Below are positions 31,700 to 33,441 of a DNA stretch of 33,441 bases, one piece after another. Positions within the stretch are counted from its first letter, which is position 1, and each line of letters starts with the position of its first letter. The translations under genes and the position numbers were made by a program. The DNA lies in the NCBI GenBank assembly GCA_000226015.1, contig JH154302.1:35494-68934 (forward strand). Reading direction: 5' to 3'. Below the pieces are notes generated by a model, which did not search any database, was not told the DNA's origin, and saw only the letters and a program-made list of their open reading frames with translations. Origin of the DNA: Mnemiopsis leidyi (lineage: Eukaryota; Ctenophora; Tentaculata; Lobata; Bolinopsidae).

Positions 31700-32299
31700 A
31701 TGACACATCCCGGAAGAGTGTGTAAGGGTGAAGTGCCAACAACAGACACAATATCTCGTCTTAATGACATTCTCAAGTTAACTGGTGGGATGTCCGGCAA
31801 CAAGGTAGCGTTACTAAACTGTGAAAGTGGGGTTGTCTCTCTGACTGCAGATTTCTCTTCAATCCTCGCTCACATACAGGCAAGTATAGCTGAGAACTGT
31901 ACCTTAACAGCAGCTGTCTGGCTAGGCCTGTATGTTGGCCTTTAACTGGCATGTTTGCCGGCCCCATAACAAGTAGACCATTAATTACAGTCAGCTATGT
32001 TTTGGATTGTGCTCCTGTTACACAGGTTGATGTTGTTACTAGTCGAATAGATTCTGAATTATAGGATATCTGGATTAAGGAACTGATTTGGGTCAGCGTT
32101 CAGCCGTGCAAAAGTCAACATAAATCAACGTTATTAGTTGTCGTTCTGTCGGTAAAATTTACCATTTTCAGTATGCCAGTTCTGATGTTTAGTTACTCCA
32201 AAATTTGTCATTTTCCCAATCTGTTGTAGAGTAAGTGGTCTGTGCCAGCATCTCAAATAAATCAATATTATGATACACTAAGGAGCGAATTTATGAAAT
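31700..32299 (+). CDS. First two exons of an unrecognised protein
   Basis: Exon 1 (31700-31879) starts at an ATG and reads TISRLNDILKLTGGMSGNKV, then ALLNCESGVVSLTADFSSIL, ending AHIQ. It is followed by GCAAGT, a near-ideal rare GC donor. Exon 2 (32230-32299) follows a TTGTAG acceptor, reads SKWSVPASQINQYYDTLRSE then FMK, and ends at a strong GTAAGT donor. The two join in phase and give a smooth, amphipathic-looking sequence, which supports real coding. I do not recognise the family. Later exons are not visible and may lie right of the window. The minus-strand frame 31773-31967 is a shadow of exon 1. Confidence 0.55.
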
Positions 32300-32425
32300 G
32301 TAAGTGTTTGTGAATGGTGTTTGTGTTGGAATATGTATTGATGAAGGTATTGCTGTTAGTGTTGGAGGGAATTAAATTGTTAGCTAGCAAAAGAACCCCC
32401 TCTAATCTCACTACTTAGTACTTAC

Positions 32426-32994
32426 TGATGGTTTGAGAGCATCTTTTCCAAGATATCTCACCACTTGGACTGTTCCCAAGACTGTATCCCCTTCTCAGCG
32501 TGTAGTAAGAAGTGTACGGCTCATACGTCACACCACCGCAATCTGAGTTGTGTATGCTAGTTTAGATCATCAGAAGAGATCTCTAGAGATATGTCGATAT
32601 TTTCAGATGAGCAAACTGCATATATTTTAGAATTTATTGTTCGTATTGTATGATAGCATTAATTTGGTAAGATAGCATTAATTGATAAATATTGAACTCT
32701 AGAAAATTTGAGAAACATACGCCAACGTAGAAAGTAGGTATCTGTAGCTGCCACAGAACTAAAATTAGACTGACCAACTTCATTCTGATTATGTCACAGT
32801 CAGCTATTTATTATTATTATTTTTTGTGGTTCTTAACGTTAAGATATAAAAAATTGTACCTTGCCTCGTTAGACACTGTCTCTGTGCCTGGTCCAGTGTG
32901 TTGTAGTTGTGTTGTCCTGAAGAGTAACCTCCCAAGTATTTGTTTTGGTGTCTACACCACGTCTCTATTGTTGCACATTTCAACCTTCTTATCA
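32426..32994 (-). CDS. Two exons of a cysteine-bearing, probably extracellular module (PAN/apple-like)
   Basis: The upstream exon is 32860-32994 (or starts at 32951 if the nearer acceptor is used); the downstream exon is 32426-32542, with a GTAAGT donor. They join in phase through a split Asp codon to read NKYLGGYSSGQHNYNTLDQA, QRQCLTRQDCGGVTYEPYTS, YYTLRRGYSLGNSPSGEISW, KRC. The pattern of a Leu-Gly-Gly strand, a DxAQxxC helix, CGGVTYEP and an SPSGEISW end resembles lectin-like or PAN/apple modules in many-domain secreted proteins of marine invertebrates. With the longer start, both exons are phase 1-1, typical of shuffled extracellular modules. The rest of the gene is not placed. The family name is tentative; that it is coding is more secure. 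Confidence 0.55.
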
Positions 32995-32999
32995 CTGAA

Positions 33000-33237
33000 A
33001 TTTACTGATCTCAGGGCAATATAAGTATTGATGTTAAACACGTTACATAGATCACTCAGGGACACTTATTGCTTTAACTGTATTTCAAGACATCATGATG
33101 CGACGGGAGTCTTTTAAAAATGCTTATTTGATCATGTTTAGGAAGATGACCGAACGGAATACCAATCTTACCTATTAGGATAACAAGGAAATGTAGAAGA
33201 GTCTTTAGTATCATGAACGAGTGTGCTTCTAAAGATG
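33000..33237. other. No gene seen
   Basis: A minus-strand open frame at 33074-33319 runs into the tandem repeat and shows no family signal, so it is not called. Confidence 0.4.
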
Positions 33238-33441
33238 AACTAGGTAACAAACATCTGGTTGTAATGCTAAGAAATGTTCCACTTAAATAACACGACTCAT
33301 GCGATAAACTAGGTAACAAACATCTGGTTGTAACGCTAAGAAATGTTCCACTTTAATAACACGACTCATGCGATAAACTAGGTAACAAACATCTGGTTGT
33401 AATGCTAAGAAATNTTCCACTTTAATAACACGACTCATGCG
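33238..33441. repeat. 69-bp tandem repeat running off the right end
   Basis: Units start at 33238, 33307 and 33376 (AACTAGGTAACAAACATCTG...), about 97% alike. The third is cut by the window end and contains the only ambiguous base (N at 33414). This is probably the edge of a minisatellite array. Confidence 0.95.

Overview
This is nuclear DNA from a multicellular animal, most likely an AT-rich, non-vertebrate marine metazoan. Genes are split by introns with GT-AG borders (two probable GC-AG). The recognisable proteins are animal and ciliary ones, and the mobile-element debris (a non-LTR reverse transcriptase and a GIY-YIG element) is of animal type. I cannot name the phylum from sequence alone. 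Exon models were built by hand by reading both strands, choosing splice sites and checking that codon phase carries across each junction. Family names come from remembered similarity, not a search.

Layout, left to right. 117-669 (+) is the last exon of a rhodopsin-like receptor of the LGR/relaxin-receptor type, with a reading-frame break inside transmembrane helix 5. 1090-5499 (-) is a twelve-exon 5' part of Jouberin (AHI1); its WD40 and SH3 parts are not in the window, so the receptor probably lies inside an AHI1 intron on the opposite strand. 5962-6897 (-) is an intronless PIH1D2-like co-chaperone gene just upstream of AHI1. 6900-11200 is a gene-free block with a GIY-YIG element relic, a dead non-LTR retrotransposon and two families of short dispersed repeats. 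11229-12578 (+) is an intronless FAM47-family gene. 13027-23884 (+) is a complete 23-exon DLEC1 (CFAP81) gene with an intact 1592-residue frame. A complete four-exon glutathione S-transferase-like gene (16690-17868, -) is nested in its tenth intron. 23900-26850 is a GC-richer repeat nest sharing both repeat families with the 8.8-9.3 kb block. 26849-31222 (-) is a fifteen-exon TTC39-family TPR gene, closest by eye to TTC39C. The right end holds the first two exons of an unrecognised + strand gene (31700-32299), two minus-strand exons of a cysteine-bearing, probably extracellular module (32426-32994), and a 69-bp tandem repeat that runs off the window.

How the genes relate: PIH1D2 (assembly of axonemal dyneins), AHI1 (ciliary transition zone), DLEC1/CFAP81 (axoneme-associated protein with ASH-type Ig domains) and probably TTC39C are all tied to cilia or flagella, and FAM47 relatives are testis-linked in mammals. 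The window is therefore rich in ciliary genes, arranged as two close same-strand pairs (PIH1D2-AHI1 and FAM47-DLEC1), each with about 450-550 bp between coding regions. I see no tRNA, rRNA, CRISPR or prokaryotic-type system.
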